Notes under the pieces: model-generated | The model's database searches: none | What the model was told of the DNA's origin: nothing | The model's input: only the letters and a program-made list of their open reading frames with translations | In this document: piece after piece, positions 1-5,433 of the stretch | Layout: each line of letters begins with the position of its first letter | Position numbering within the stretch: the stretch's first letter is position 1 | From: Leptolyngbya sp. SIO4C5 | GTDB lineage: Bacteria > Cyanobacteriota > Cyanobacteriia > Phormidesmidales > Phormidesmidaceae | DNA length: 5,433 nucleotides | Reading direction: 5' to 3' | Assembly (NCBI GenBank): GCA_010671965.1 | Contig: JAAHIC010000352.1 | Location: 1 to 5,433, forward strand | Position numbers and translations under genes: made by a program

Positions 1-139
1 CTTGAATAAAGTTTTGCGAAGCCGACTGTCATCATTTTTAGGCTACTTGATGATTCTGAGCGATTCTTCTGGCTGCTAGCAGAGATATCGACGGTAAAAT
101 AGAGCCTGTATTTTAAATCTGCCTGGTGATTAAGAGCGT
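1..139 (+). promoter_or_regulatory. Upstream region of purL with a candidate promoter
   Basis: I see no coding sequence here. A -10-like TAAAAT lies at 95-100, about 40 bp before the purL ATG. No good -35 hexamer is visible at the right distance. Instead the perfect palindrome CTGCTAGCAG occupies 73-82, across the -35 position, and could be an operator. A 6-bp inverted repeat (TCATCA at 29-34, TGATGA at 48-53, 13-nt loop) lies further upstream. It lacks a T-tract, so I do not call it a terminator. The ribosome binding site is poor: only AAGAG at 132-136, three bases before the ATG. All of this is inference from sequence patterns. Confidence 0.3.
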
Positions 140-2488
140 ATGGTTGCTTCTTCAGTTCCGCCCTTTTCCGCTGACGAAATTGCTGCCGAAGGACTCAAGC
201 CAGGAGAATACGAAGAGATTGTGCAGCGTTTAGGCCGTCATCCCAACCGTGCTGAACTGGGGATGTTTGGGGTGATGTGGTCTGAGCACTGCTGCTACAA
301 AAACTCGCGGCCCCTGCTGCAGCAGTTTCCCACTGAGGGGCCACGTATCTTGGTGGGACCGGGGGAAAATGCCGGCGTGGTAGATATGGGCGAGGGGCTG
401 AGACTAGCTTTTAAGATTGAGTCTCACAATCATCCTTCTGCCGTGGAGCCATTTCAGGGAGCAGCTACGGGCGTTGGCGGCATTCTGCGCGATATTTTTA
501 CGATGGGAGCTCGCCCAATCGCGGTGCTGAATTCCCTCCGATTCGGCAGCTTAGACCAGCCGCGCACCAAACAAATCTTTACTGGGGTTGTTTCTGGAAT
601 TGCTCACTATGGCAACTGCTTTGGGGTGCCAACCGTGGGCGGTGAAGTTTATTTTGATCCGGCTTACACGGGCAATCCTTTGGTCAATGCGATGGCTATC
701 GGCCTGATGGAGACGGAAGAGATTGTCAAATCCGGTGCGGCTGGCATTGATAATCCGGTTTTGTATGTCGGTTCGACCACCGGGCGGGATGGCATGGGCG
801 GGGCTAGCTTTGCCAGCGCCGAGCTGACGGACAAGTCAGAGGCCGATCGGCCAGCGGTGCAGGTCGGCGACCCGTTTTTAGAAAAGTCGCTGGTAGAAGC
901 CTGCTTGGAAGCGTTTAAGACCGGCGCGGTTGTGGCGGCTCAGGATATGGGCGCAGCCGGAATTACCTGCTCTACGGCTGAGATGGCGGCTAAAGGCGGC
1001 GTCGGTATCGATCTTGACCTCGACCTGATTCCGGTGCGGGAGACCGGCATGGTGCCCTATGAGTATTTGCTGTCGGAATCTCAAGAGCGGATGCTGTTTG
1101 TGGCTCAGGCGGGGCGTGAGCAAGAGCTAATCGACATTTTCCATCGCTGGGGCCTGCAGGCCGTGGTAGCGGGGCGGGTGATTGCAGAACCGACGGTGCG
1201 AATTCGCTTTCAGGGGGCGATTGCCGCTGAAATTCCGGCTACTGCCCTCTCAGACAACACGCCTATCTATCACCGAGATCTGCCAGAAACGCCGCCTGAC
1301 TATGCCCTACAGGCTTGGCAGTGGTGTGAGTCGGATTTACCGGGCTGTACAGCGGGGGGGATTGAGGTAGGAGGGCAACTCCTGAGCTGGAGTGAGATTA
1401 CTTTGAGCCTGCTAGCAGCGCCGACAATTGCCTCTAAACAATGGATTTATCGTCAATATGACCATCAGGTGCAAAACAACACGGTGCTGCTGCCCGGTGG
1501 CGGCGACGCGGCGATTGTGCGCCTGCGGCCTCAACTCGGTGGCAGTGGGGATGTGAGCAGAGGCGTGGCGGCTACCGTAGACTGTAATGCCCGTTATGTC
1601 TACTTAGATCCCTATGAGGGGGCCAAGGCAGCCGTGGCGGAAGCCGCCCGTAACCTGAGCTGTGTTGGGGCCGAACCGCTAGCGGTCACCGACAATCTCA
1701 ACTTTGGCAGCCCGGAAAACCCCACCGGCTACTGGCAGCTAGCTGAAGCCTGCCGGGGGCTATCAGAGGGCTGTGCGGCCTTTGGGACGCCGGTAACTGG
1801 GGGCAATGTTTCCCTATACAACGAAACCGTTGATAGCCAGGGGCAGCCCCAGCCGATTTATCCCACTCCGGTAGTTGGCATGGTGGGGTTGATCCCTGAC
1901 CTAAAGCGAGTCTGCGGTCAGGGCTGGCAGGCCGCCGGCGATCGCATTTATTTATTGGGTCTGACCTTTGAGACTCGCTCAGATGAGATGGTGACCCTCG
2001 GCGGTTCAGAATACCTGGCCGCTATCCATAAAACGGTGGCAGGCAAGCCGCCTCGAATTGACATGGATTTGGAGCGGCGCGTGCAGCAGGCTTGTCGTTG
2101 GGGCGTGCAGCAGGGCTGGGTGCGATCGGCCCATGACTGTGCTGAAGGCGGACTGGCGATCGCCCTGGCAGAAAGCTGCATCAGCGGCCAGCAGGGGGCC
2201 GAGATTACGCTGCCGCTGGCGATTGATCAGCGAGTGCGGCGCTGGGACCGGGTGCTGTTTGGTGAAGGTGGTGCCAGGATTATCGTCTCTGTGGCGGCTG
2301 AGCAGGCCGCCGCTTGGGAAGCTTATCTACAGGAAACACTGGCTAACACCTGGCTGAGTTTGGGGCAGGTGAGTCCTGAGCAAAGCTTGATGATTCAAAC
2401 AGTCGAAGCGGTTCCCCTCATCAGTCTTAGCCTCTTTGATATGCGCGATCGCTGGGCTAAGGCGATTGAACGTCAGCTGGGTCAGTAG
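140..2488 (+). CDS. purL: Phosphoribosylformylglycinamidine synthase subunit PurL (FGAM synthetase II)
   Basis: PurL catalyses the ATP-dependent step that turns FGAR into FGAM in cytosolic purine synthesis, using ammonia passed from the PurQ glutaminase in a PurL-PurQ-PurS complex. At 782 residues this is the small-type PurL, without the fused glutaminase of the roughly 1300-residue enterobacterial enzyme, so PurQ and PurS must be encoded outside the window. Visible family motifs: [11 protein letters not shown] at 47-57 (His50 matches the active-site His, Tyr53 the ATP contact), [12 protein letters not shown] at 73-84, KIESHNHPS at 92-100 (Glu94 probable Mg ligand, His96 probable catalytic base), TVGGEVYFD at 165-173, QDMGAAG at 268-274 and ESQERML at 313-319. 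The second half repeats the fold: [12 protein letters not shown] at 517-528, [10 protein letters not shown] at 554-563, HDCAEGG at 665-671 and LFGEGGARI at 706-714. This gives two AIRS-type N/C domain pairs, near 70-360 and 455-745. The frame is intact. It contains a G7 run at 1354-1360. The ATG at 140 gives a normal family N-terminus. PurL next to purF is a common cyanobacterial arrangement. Confidence 0.97.
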   Translation: MVASSVPPFSADEIAAEGLKPGEYEEIVQRLGRHPNRAELGMFGVMWSEHCCYKNSRPLLQQFPTEGPRILVGPGENAGVVDMGEGLRLAFKIESHNHPSAVEPFQGAATGVGGILRDIFTMGARPIAVLNSLRFGSLDQPRTKQIFTGVVSGIAHYGNCFGVPTVGGEVYFDPAYTGNPLVNAMAIGLMETEEIVKSGAAGIDNPVLYVGSTTGRDGMGGASFASAELTDKSEADRPAVQVGDPFLEKSLVEACLEAFKTGAVVAAQDMGAAGITCSTAEMAAKGGVGIDLDLDLIPVRETGMVPYEYLLSESQERMLFVAQAGREQELIDIFHRWGLQAVVAGRVIAEPTVRIRFQGAIAAEIPATALSDNTPIYHRDLPETPPDYALQAWQWCESDLPGCTAGGIEVGGQLLSWSEITLSLLAAPTIASKQWIYRQYDHQVQNNTVLLPGGGDAAIVRLRPQLGGSGDVSRGVAATVDCNARYVYLDPYEGAKAAVAEAARNLSCVGAEPLAVTDNLNFGSPENPTGYWQLAEACRGLSEGCAAFGTPVTGGNVSLYNETVDSQGQPQPIYPTPVVGMVGLIPDLKRVCGQGWQAAGDRIYLLGLTFETRSDEMVTLGGSEYLAAIHKTVAGKPPRIDMDLERRVQQACRWGVQQGWVRSAHDCAEGGLAIALAESCISGQQGAEITLPLAIDQRVRRWDRVLFGEGGARIIVSVAAEQAAAWEAYLQETLANTWLSLGQVSPEQSLMIQTVEAVPLISLSLFDMRDRWAKAIERQLGQ

Positions 2489-2673
2489 GGCGGAAAGACT
2501 GGCGATCGCTATCAGTATGCGATGAAACGATCACTGGCGGCGGTCGCTCCTTATCCCAACAGTAGAGTGCTAAAATCCCAATATTAAGAAACCATTAAAA
2601 ATAAGTCTTGAAAACTTTAAGCCCTATTGCGTCCCTGATTAAAGCGTGAACTTTTATGATGGAGGCAGGCTTT

Positions 2674-2757
2674 GTGCTTGATTTTTCAGTAATGAGCTGT
2701 GCCAGCGCTGTAGCTTACTCGCTGCTTTCTTGTCCCATTCAATGGTCTCCCAGGTGA
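2674..2757 (+). other. Possible small upstream ORF in the purF leader
   Basis: A GTG at 2674 opens a 27-codon frame ending in TGA at 2755-2757. It is preceded by GGAGG at 2661-2665, eight bases upstream, which is the strongest Shine-Dalgarno sequence in the window. The same frame also has ATG codons at 2656 and 2659 (33 or 32 codons). The peptide has a hydrophobic, Ala/Ser/Leu-rich middle and matches nothing I recognise. Its stop lies eight bases before the preferred purF ATG, and the stop overlaps the purF ribosome binding site AGGTGA. That geometry would allow translational coupling or leader-based control. It may also be chance, since a 27-codon frame is easily random. Coding is not demonstrated. 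Confidence 0.22.
2752..2757 (+). promoter_or_regulatory. Ribosome binding site that decides the purF start
   Basis: AGGTGA lies eight bases before the ATG at 2766, a good Shine-Dalgarno match and spacing. The other in-frame starts upstream (TTG at 2730, ATG at 2742, GTG at 2754) have no comparable purine-rich sequence before them. This favours 2766 as the purF start. Cyanobacterial genes often lack such a site, so the ATG at 2742 cannot be excluded. Confidence 0.5.
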
Positions 2758-2765
2758 CAGAATCC

Positions 2766-4280
2766 ATGTCTTATCCGTCTACTTTCTCTGAGGCCCCGTC
2801 CTCAGCCGCCACTATTAAGTCATCTGGTGCTGACAAACCAGAGGAAGCCTGCGGCGTTTTTGGCGCTTACGCACCAGGGGAAAGCGCAGCCACGCTCACC
2901 TACTTTGGCCTCTATTCGCTTCAGCATCGGGGGCAGGAATCGGCAGGTATTGCTACCTTTGAGGGCGATCGCGTCCATTTGCACAAAAACATGGGATTGG
3001 TTTCCCAGGTCTTCAGCGACAGCATTTTACAGCAGCTATCGGGAGAAATCGGCGTCGGCCACACCCGCTATTCCACGACTGGGTCTAGCCGCGTCCTCAA
3101 CGCTCAGCCTGCCGTCGTAGAGACGCGGCTGGGAACGCTGGCACTGGCTCACAACGGCAACCTGGTCAATACCGCCGATTTGCGAAAAGATCTGTTAGAG
3201 CGTGACTGTAATTTGTTAACTACGACCGATTCTGAGATGATTGCCTTTGCGATCGCTGAGGCAGTAAATGACGGTCAGGACTGGGCCAGTGGCGCGATCG
3301 CGGCCCTGAAGCAGTGTGAAGGAGCCTTTAGCCTCACGATTGGTACCCCCAAAGGTCTGATAGGCGTCCGCGATCCCCACGGGATTCGGCCTTTGGTTTT
3401 AGGCTATTTGGGTGAGCCGCCCGCTACGGAAAATGGCCCGGCTCAGTATATTTTGGCCTCTGAAACCTGCGGCTTAGATATTGTCGGCGCAACGTTTCTG
3501 CGGGACATCCATGCCGGCGAGCTGGTTTGGATTGATGAAACCGGCTTAACTTCGATGCAGTGGGCCGAAGAACAGCGCAAGCTTTGCATCTTTGAAATGA
3601 TCTATTTTGCCCGGCCTGATAGCGTGGTCAATGATGAGAGCCTCTACAGCTATCGTCTGCGTCTGGGACAGCGGCTGGCCAAAGAATCTCCTGCCGACGT
3701 GGATTTAATTATTGCAGTGCCGGACTCCGGGGTGCCAGCGGCGATTGGCTTTTCTCAGGCTTCCGGGATTCCCTATGCGGAGGGGCTGATCAAAAATCGC
3801 TATGTAGGGCGCACCTTTATTCAGCCAACCCAGAAAATGCGAGAAGCGGGCATTCGGATGAAGTTAAATCCGCTAAAAGACGTACTAGAAGGCAAGCGGA
3901 TTGTGATCGTGGACGATTCAATTGTGCGGGGTACTACCAGCCGCAAAATTGTTAAAACCCTACGGGATGCGGGGGCGACTGAGGTCCACATGCGCATTTC
4001 TTCGCCGCCTGTGACCCATCCCTGCTTCTACGGCATTGATACTGACAATCAGGATCAGCTCATTGCCGCCACCAAGTCAGTCAAAGAGATTGAGGCCCAG
4101 ATTGAAGTAGATTCTCTGGCCTATCTGAGCTGGGAAGGCATGTTAGAAGCCACTGAGCAAGACCCCAACAGCTTTTGCTCGGCCTGCTTTACCGGCAACT
4201 ATCCGGTGCAAATCCCGGAGCCGTTTAAGCGCTCTAAGCTGGCTTTAGAGAAAAAGATGGCGGCAGCGGCCTCTAGCTAG
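2766..4280 (+). CDS. purF: Amidophosphoribosyltransferase (glutamine PRPP amidotransferase)
   Basis: PurF makes 5-phosphoribosylamine from PRPP and glutamine, the committed step of purine synthesis in the cytosol. From the ATG at 2766 it has 504 residues. The N-terminal Ntn-type glutaminase domain begins at Cys29 in EEACGVFG. Cys29 is the expected catalytic nucleophile, exposed by removal of a 28-residue propeptide. It continues through YSLQHRGQESAGI, GHTRYSTTG (about 98-106), AHNGNLVN (about 128-135), TTTDSE and GVRDPHGIRP (about 200-209). The C-terminal phosphoribosyltransferase domain has the PRPP loop IVIVDDSIVRGTTS at 379-392. Four cysteines, Cys274 (CIFEMIYFARPD), Cys420 (HPCFYGID), Cys471 and Cys474 (CSAC), match the [4Fe-4S] ligands of the Bacillus-type enzyme, as opposed to the cluster-free E. 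coli type. That cluster and propeptide are known of the family; cleavage here is inferred. An in-frame TTG at 2730 or ATG at 2742 would add 12 or 8 residues. The stop codon overlaps the convergent ferredoxin gene. Confidence 0.97.
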   Translation: MSYPSTFSEAPSSAATIKSSGADKPEEACGVFGAYAPGESAATLTYFGLYSLQHRGQESAGIATFEGDRVHLHKNMGLVSQVFSDSILQQLSGEIGVGHTRYSTTGSSRVLNAQPAVVETRLGTLALAHNGNLVNTADLRKDLLERDCNLLTTTDSEMIAFAIAEAVNDGQDWASGAIAALKQCEGAFSLTIGTPKGLIGVRDPHGIRPLVLGYLGEPPATENGPAQYILASETCGLDIVGATFLRDIHAGELVWIDETGLTSMQWAEEQRKLCIFEMIYFARPDSVVNDESLYSYRLRLGQRLAKESPADVDLIIAVPDSGVPAAIGFSQASGIPYAEGLIKNRYVGRTFIQPTQKMREAGIRMKLNPLKDVLEGKRIVIVDDSIVRGTTSRKIVKTLRDAGATEVHMRISSPPVTHPCFYGIDTDNQDQLIAATKSVKEIEAQIEVDSLAYLSWEGMLEATEQDPNSFCSACFTGNYPVQIPEPFKRSKLALEKKMAAAASS

Positions 4281-4636
4281 TGGCTGCTTTGCTCGGACGG
4301 ATAGGAGTAAGCATCGTACTGGGGATGAAATCTGGGATGGAGCAGCCGCTGTACGGGGCGATCGCCCTTGAGATGCTGCTCCACAATTTCGGCTACGTCA
4401 GTGACCTTGACGCGGCAGTACCAGGTATTATCGGGCATCACTTTGACGGTCGGGCCGGAGCCACACTGCCCCAAACATTCGCTGGGGCTGATAAATACGG
4501 GTAGCTCAGTCTGTGCCCGAAAAGCCGCTAGCACCTGATCGGCTTCACTTCTCAAGCAGGAGCGATTTTGACAGATCAAGACACAGCGACGCTTGAGCGG
4601 TTGAGAATTGGGGTCAGAATCAGAAGTTGCAGACAC
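4277..4636 (-). CDS. Thioredoxin-like [2Fe-2S] ferredoxin domain protein
   Basis: This 119-residue protein has the cysteine pattern of the thioredoxin-fold [2Fe-2S] ferredoxins: Cys22-x4-Cys27 in ICQNRSCLR, then Cys54-x3-Cys58 in SECLGQCGSGP, followed by a PTVKV strand and YCRV. These four cysteines probably bind a [2Fe-2S] cluster for electron transfer. Cys18 and Cys74 are additional. No signal peptide or membrane segment is seen, so it should be cytosolic. The redox partner is unknown. The tail after residue 92 is rich in His, Pro, Tyr and Ser (LLHPRFHPQYDAY). Translation appears to start at a GTG at 4636, the first start codon after an in-frame stop, without a clear ribosome binding site. 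It lies 35 bp downstream of the 2TM gene and is probably its operon partner. Its TAG stop interlocks with the purF TAG stop in CTAG (4277-4280). Homologues are common in cyanobacteria, usually without an assigned function. Confidence 0.88.
   Translation of the reverse strand: MSATSDSDPNSQPLKRRCVLICQNRSCLRSEADQVLAAFRAQTELPVFISPSECLGQCGSGPTVKVMPDNTWYCRVKVTDVAEIVEQHLKGDRPVQRLLHPRFHPQYDAYSYPSEQSSH
4338..4383. repeat. Nested inverted repeat beyond the purF stop
   Basis: A perfect 9-bp inverted repeat, TGGAGCAGC at 4338-4346 and GCTGCTCCA at 4375-4383, encloses a second perfect 12-bp palindrome, GGGCGATCGCCC at 4356-4367, which contains HIP1. The structure begins 58 bp after the purF stop and sits inside the last third of the ferredoxin gene on the other strand. 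No T-run follows on either side, so it does not look like a standard intrinsic terminator. It could still protect or define the purF mRNA 3' end. Confidence 0.5.
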
Positions 4637-4671
4637 AGTTGCGCAAGTCGGTGGCGATCGCTCGTAGCATT

Positions 4672-5145
4672 TTAGCCTACGCCTTTAATAAATCGGTTCA
4701 TCAGGTTGTTGAACGACTGGTGCAGGTGGCGGCGGCGACGCCACTTCTGAAATTCAGCTTCGTACTTGAAACGGCTCGGCCAGTAAGTTTGCCAAGCGTG
4801 GAGTGAGAGTCCTAGTCCCCAAGCTAGCAGGATATAAAGCGACCAAGACAGACCGCCGCCTGTCAGCAAATTCAGCGCGACTAAGAAGATATTGACCACT
4901 GTGTAGCGAATCAGGTGGTGCTGAAACCGCTGCTGCCGGTAGCGGTCGAAAGTTCGCTGATCGCTGATTTCGCCTTTGCGCTGCTGCCACTCTTGCTCCG
5001 CTGCCGCCAGGGTTGACTGAGCAATGCCCAGTTCGCCCGCAATTTCTAAAAGCTGATCGCGGGTCAGTTCGCCCGCTTCAGTATCTTTGGCGATCGCAAT
5101 CTGCAAAATTTGCTGGGCGTCCTCAGAGGGGTATAAAACATCCAT
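4672..5145 (-). CDS. 2TM domain-containing membrane protein
   Basis: This is a 157-residue protein of unknown function. Residues 7-58 form a predicted helical soluble segment (SEDAQQILQIAIAK, then GELTRDQLLEIAGELGI and AEQEWQQRKGE) resembling short regulatory or oligomerising helices. It is followed by a basic stretch with two membrane helices, near 79-95 (LIRYTVVNIFLVALNLL) and 101-118 (WSLYILLAWGLGLSLHAW), joined by a short TGGGLS turn. The order RYTVVNIFLVALNLL, WSLYILLAWGLGLSLHAW, then a basic KWRRRRHLHQS tail matches the cyanobacterial 2TM family as I remember it. Both ends are probably cytoplasmic, given the short hairpin and flanking positive charges. I prefer the ATG at 5145 because family members begin shortly before YPSEDAQQIL. 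An in-frame TTG at 5163 would add six residues. The ferredoxin gene follows 35 bp downstream on the same strand. No enzymatic residues are evident. Confidence 0.82.
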   Translation of the reverse strand: MDVLYPSEDAQQILQIAIAKDTEAGELTRDQLLEIAGELGIAQSTLAAAEQEWQQRKGEISDQRTFDRYRQQRFQHHLIRYTVVNIFLVALNLLTGGGLSWSLYILLAWGLGLSLHAWQTYWPSRFKYEAEFQKWRRRRHLHQSFNNLMNRFIKGVG

Positions 5146-5281
5146 AGCGTCTCGGCAGCTCAAAGTTCTCTGACTCTCTTCTTTTGTTATAAAAGATATT
5201 TCCGCTAGCTAACCCTAAAAATAGGGAGGGAAATCCCACCCAAATCGTGGGTAAATGCTAAAAGCATAAATTTCTACGTGA
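5146..5281. promoter_or_regulatory. Divergent promoter region with clustered hairpins
   Basis: This 136-bp region must supply promoters for the 2TM-ferredoxin pair (leftward) and the amidase gene (rightward). The symmetric TTATAA at 5187-5192 can be read as part of a -10 on either strand (TATAAA rightward, TATAAC leftward). No convincing -35 is visible for either direction. Between 5213 and 5267 lie short inverted repeats: CCCTAAAAATAGGG (5213-5226, 5-bp stem), the imperfect GGGAGGGAAATCCCACCC (5224-5241, one mismatch), CCCAC/GTGGG (5235-5251) and ATGCT/AGCAT (5255-5267). Neighbouring ones share bases. The last ends 14 bp before the amidase ATG. Operator or leader-RNA function is inference only. 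Confidence 0.4.
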
Positions 5282-5433
5282 ATGAATTTAACCGATTTGG
5301 CCTTTCAGCCAGCGCTGCAGCAGGCTCAGCTTATACGCTCTGGAGAAGTCTCTCCTTTAGCGCTAGCCGAACTTTATCTAGATCGGATCGAGGCGCTCAA
5401 CCCGCAGCTTGGCAGCTATTTTACCGTAATGGC
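5282..5433 (+). CDS. Amidase-signature family protein, N-terminal fragment (cut by the window edge)
   Basis: Fifty complete codons run open to the window end. The protein starts MNLTDLAFQPALQQAQLI and continues with RSGEVSPLALAELYLDRI, then NPQLGSYFTVMA. This is the usual start of amidase-signature enzymes (GatA/AmiE type): a helix of the form A..IR.GE.SP.EL...yL.RI followed by N..l.ay.tv. Such enzymes hydrolyse amide bonds with a Ser-Ser-Lys triad, but the GGSS(G/S) core and catalytic lysine would lie beyond the edge, so catalytic competence and substrate cannot be judged. It could be a stand-alone amidase or GatA of the tRNA amidotransferase; the first seems likelier to me from the wording of the N-terminus, with low certainty. 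The ATG at 5282 immediately follows an in-frame TGA (5279-5281), which fixes the earliest possible start. No Shine-Dalgarno sequence is seen. Confidence 0.8.
   Translation, partial: MNLTDLAFQPALQQAQLIRSGEVSPLALAELYLDRIEALNPQLGSYFTVM

Larger units (their letters stand above)
2489..2765 (+). promoter_or_regulatory. purL-purF intergenic leader with a candidate purF promoter
   Basis: This 277-bp stretch between the purL stop and the preferred purF ATG is long for neighbours in one pathway and suggests that purF has its own promoter. The best candidate is an extended -10, TGCTAAAAT, at 2568-2576. No strong -35 is seen; the -35 slot near 2548-2553 reads TCCTTA. An AT-rich tract follows (about 2571-2620), including the near-palindrome CTTGAAAACTTTAAG at 2607-2621, a possible operator. 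A HIP1 copy is at 2502-2509 and the palindrome CAGCGCTG is at 2703-2710. I see no stem followed by a T-run, so there is no evidence of a terminator after purL, and read-through from purL to purF remains possible. Confidence 0.4.
1938..5097. repeat. HIP1 palindromes (GCGATCGC), ten dispersed copies
   Basis: Exact copies of the cyanobacterial highly iterated palindrome start at 1938, 2156, 2445, 2502, 2965, 3249, 3294, 4358, 4654 and 5090. They lie in purL, the purL-purF gap, purF, the ferredoxin gene, the gap before it and the 2TM gene. None is found in the first 1.9 kb, although purL covers most of that stretch. Chance expectation for an 8-mer in this window is about 0.08. The element is known to be abundant in many cyanobacterial genomes and its role is unsettled. 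It supports the taxonomic call. Confidence 0.95.

Noticed and set aside
29..53. Possible terminator hairpin of an upstream gene
   Set aside because: The 6-bp TCATCA/TGATGA stem has a 13-nt loop, is AT-rich and is not followed by a T-run on the plus strand.
314..325. Perfect 12-bp palindrome CTGCTGCAGCAG in purL
   Set aside because: It encodes a Leu-Leu-Gln-Gln stretch with common codons, which produces this palindrome naturally; no other sign of function.
878..1123. Minus-strand 81-codon frame inside purL
   Set aside because: It lies wholly antisense to well-conserved PurL motifs and its product has no recognisable family character; a shadow frame. The same applies to frames at 1182-1370, 1948-2181, 2058-2357, 2827-3120 and 4754-4990.
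2489..2765. Riboswitch (purine, PRPP or glutamine type) before purF
   Set aside because: I could not match any conserved core of these classes by eye; a covariance-model search would be needed, and a clear hit would reverse this.
4280..4504. Plus-strand 74-codon frame directly after purF
   Set aside because: It is antisense to the cysteine-motif region of the ferredoxin gene, which is clearly the real coding strand.
4620..4670. Frameshifted true start of the ferredoxin gene
   Set aside because: The translated mini-frame does not resemble a ferredoxin N-terminus, and the GTG-initiated protein already has a normal length and an intact cysteine pattern.
1..5433. Mobile element, CRISPR, toxin-antitoxin or defence system
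   Set aside because: No transposase, terminal repeats, repeat-spacer pattern or defence-type domains are present; the content is housekeeping genes and small conserved cyanobacterial genes.

Overview
The window is ordinary chromosomal DNA from a cyanobacterium. Two things show this. All the proteins have a cyanobacterial character (small-type PurL next to an Fe-S cluster PurF, a thioredoxin-like [2Fe-2S] ferredoxin, and a 2TM-domain protein). The 8-bp palindrome GCGATCGC (HIP1) also occurs ten times in 5.4 kb, where about 0.08 would be expected by chance. I cannot name the genus. There is no sign of a mobile element, CRISPR array, rRNA or tRNA.

Layout. Positions 1-139 are the upstream region of purL. 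purL (140-2488, +) and purF (2766-4280, +) are the fourth and first enzymes of de novo purine synthesis. They are separated by a 277-bp leader that holds a candidate promoter and a small reading frame with a strong Shine-Dalgarno sequence. Two minus-strand genes follow: a 119-aa thioredoxin-like [2Fe-2S] ferredoxin (4277-4636) and, upstream of it, a 157-aa 2TM-domain membrane protein (4672-5145). They are 35 bp apart and probably co-transcribed. purF and the ferredoxin gene converge tail to tail and overlap by 4 bp, so that both TAG stops are read from one CTAG palindrome. A 136-bp divergent intergenic region, rich in short overlapping inverted repeats, leads to the first 50 codons of an amidase-signature protein (5282 to the window edge, +).

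How the genes fit together. PurF commits PRPP to purine synthesis by making 5-phosphoribosylamine. PurL, with PurQ and PurS encoded elsewhere, converts FGAR to FGAM. Both reactions consume glutamine, and PurF carries a [4Fe-4S] cluster. The ferredoxin, the membrane protein and the amidase have no evident pathway link to the purine genes. Their arrangement is adjacency rather than proof of a shared function.

I found no convincing undescribed system. The points most worth a second look are the purF leader with its small ORF, the interlocked stop codons with a nested inverted repeat just beyond purF, the overlapping hairpins before the amidase gene, and an excess of GCTAGC-centred palindromes in addition to HIP1.
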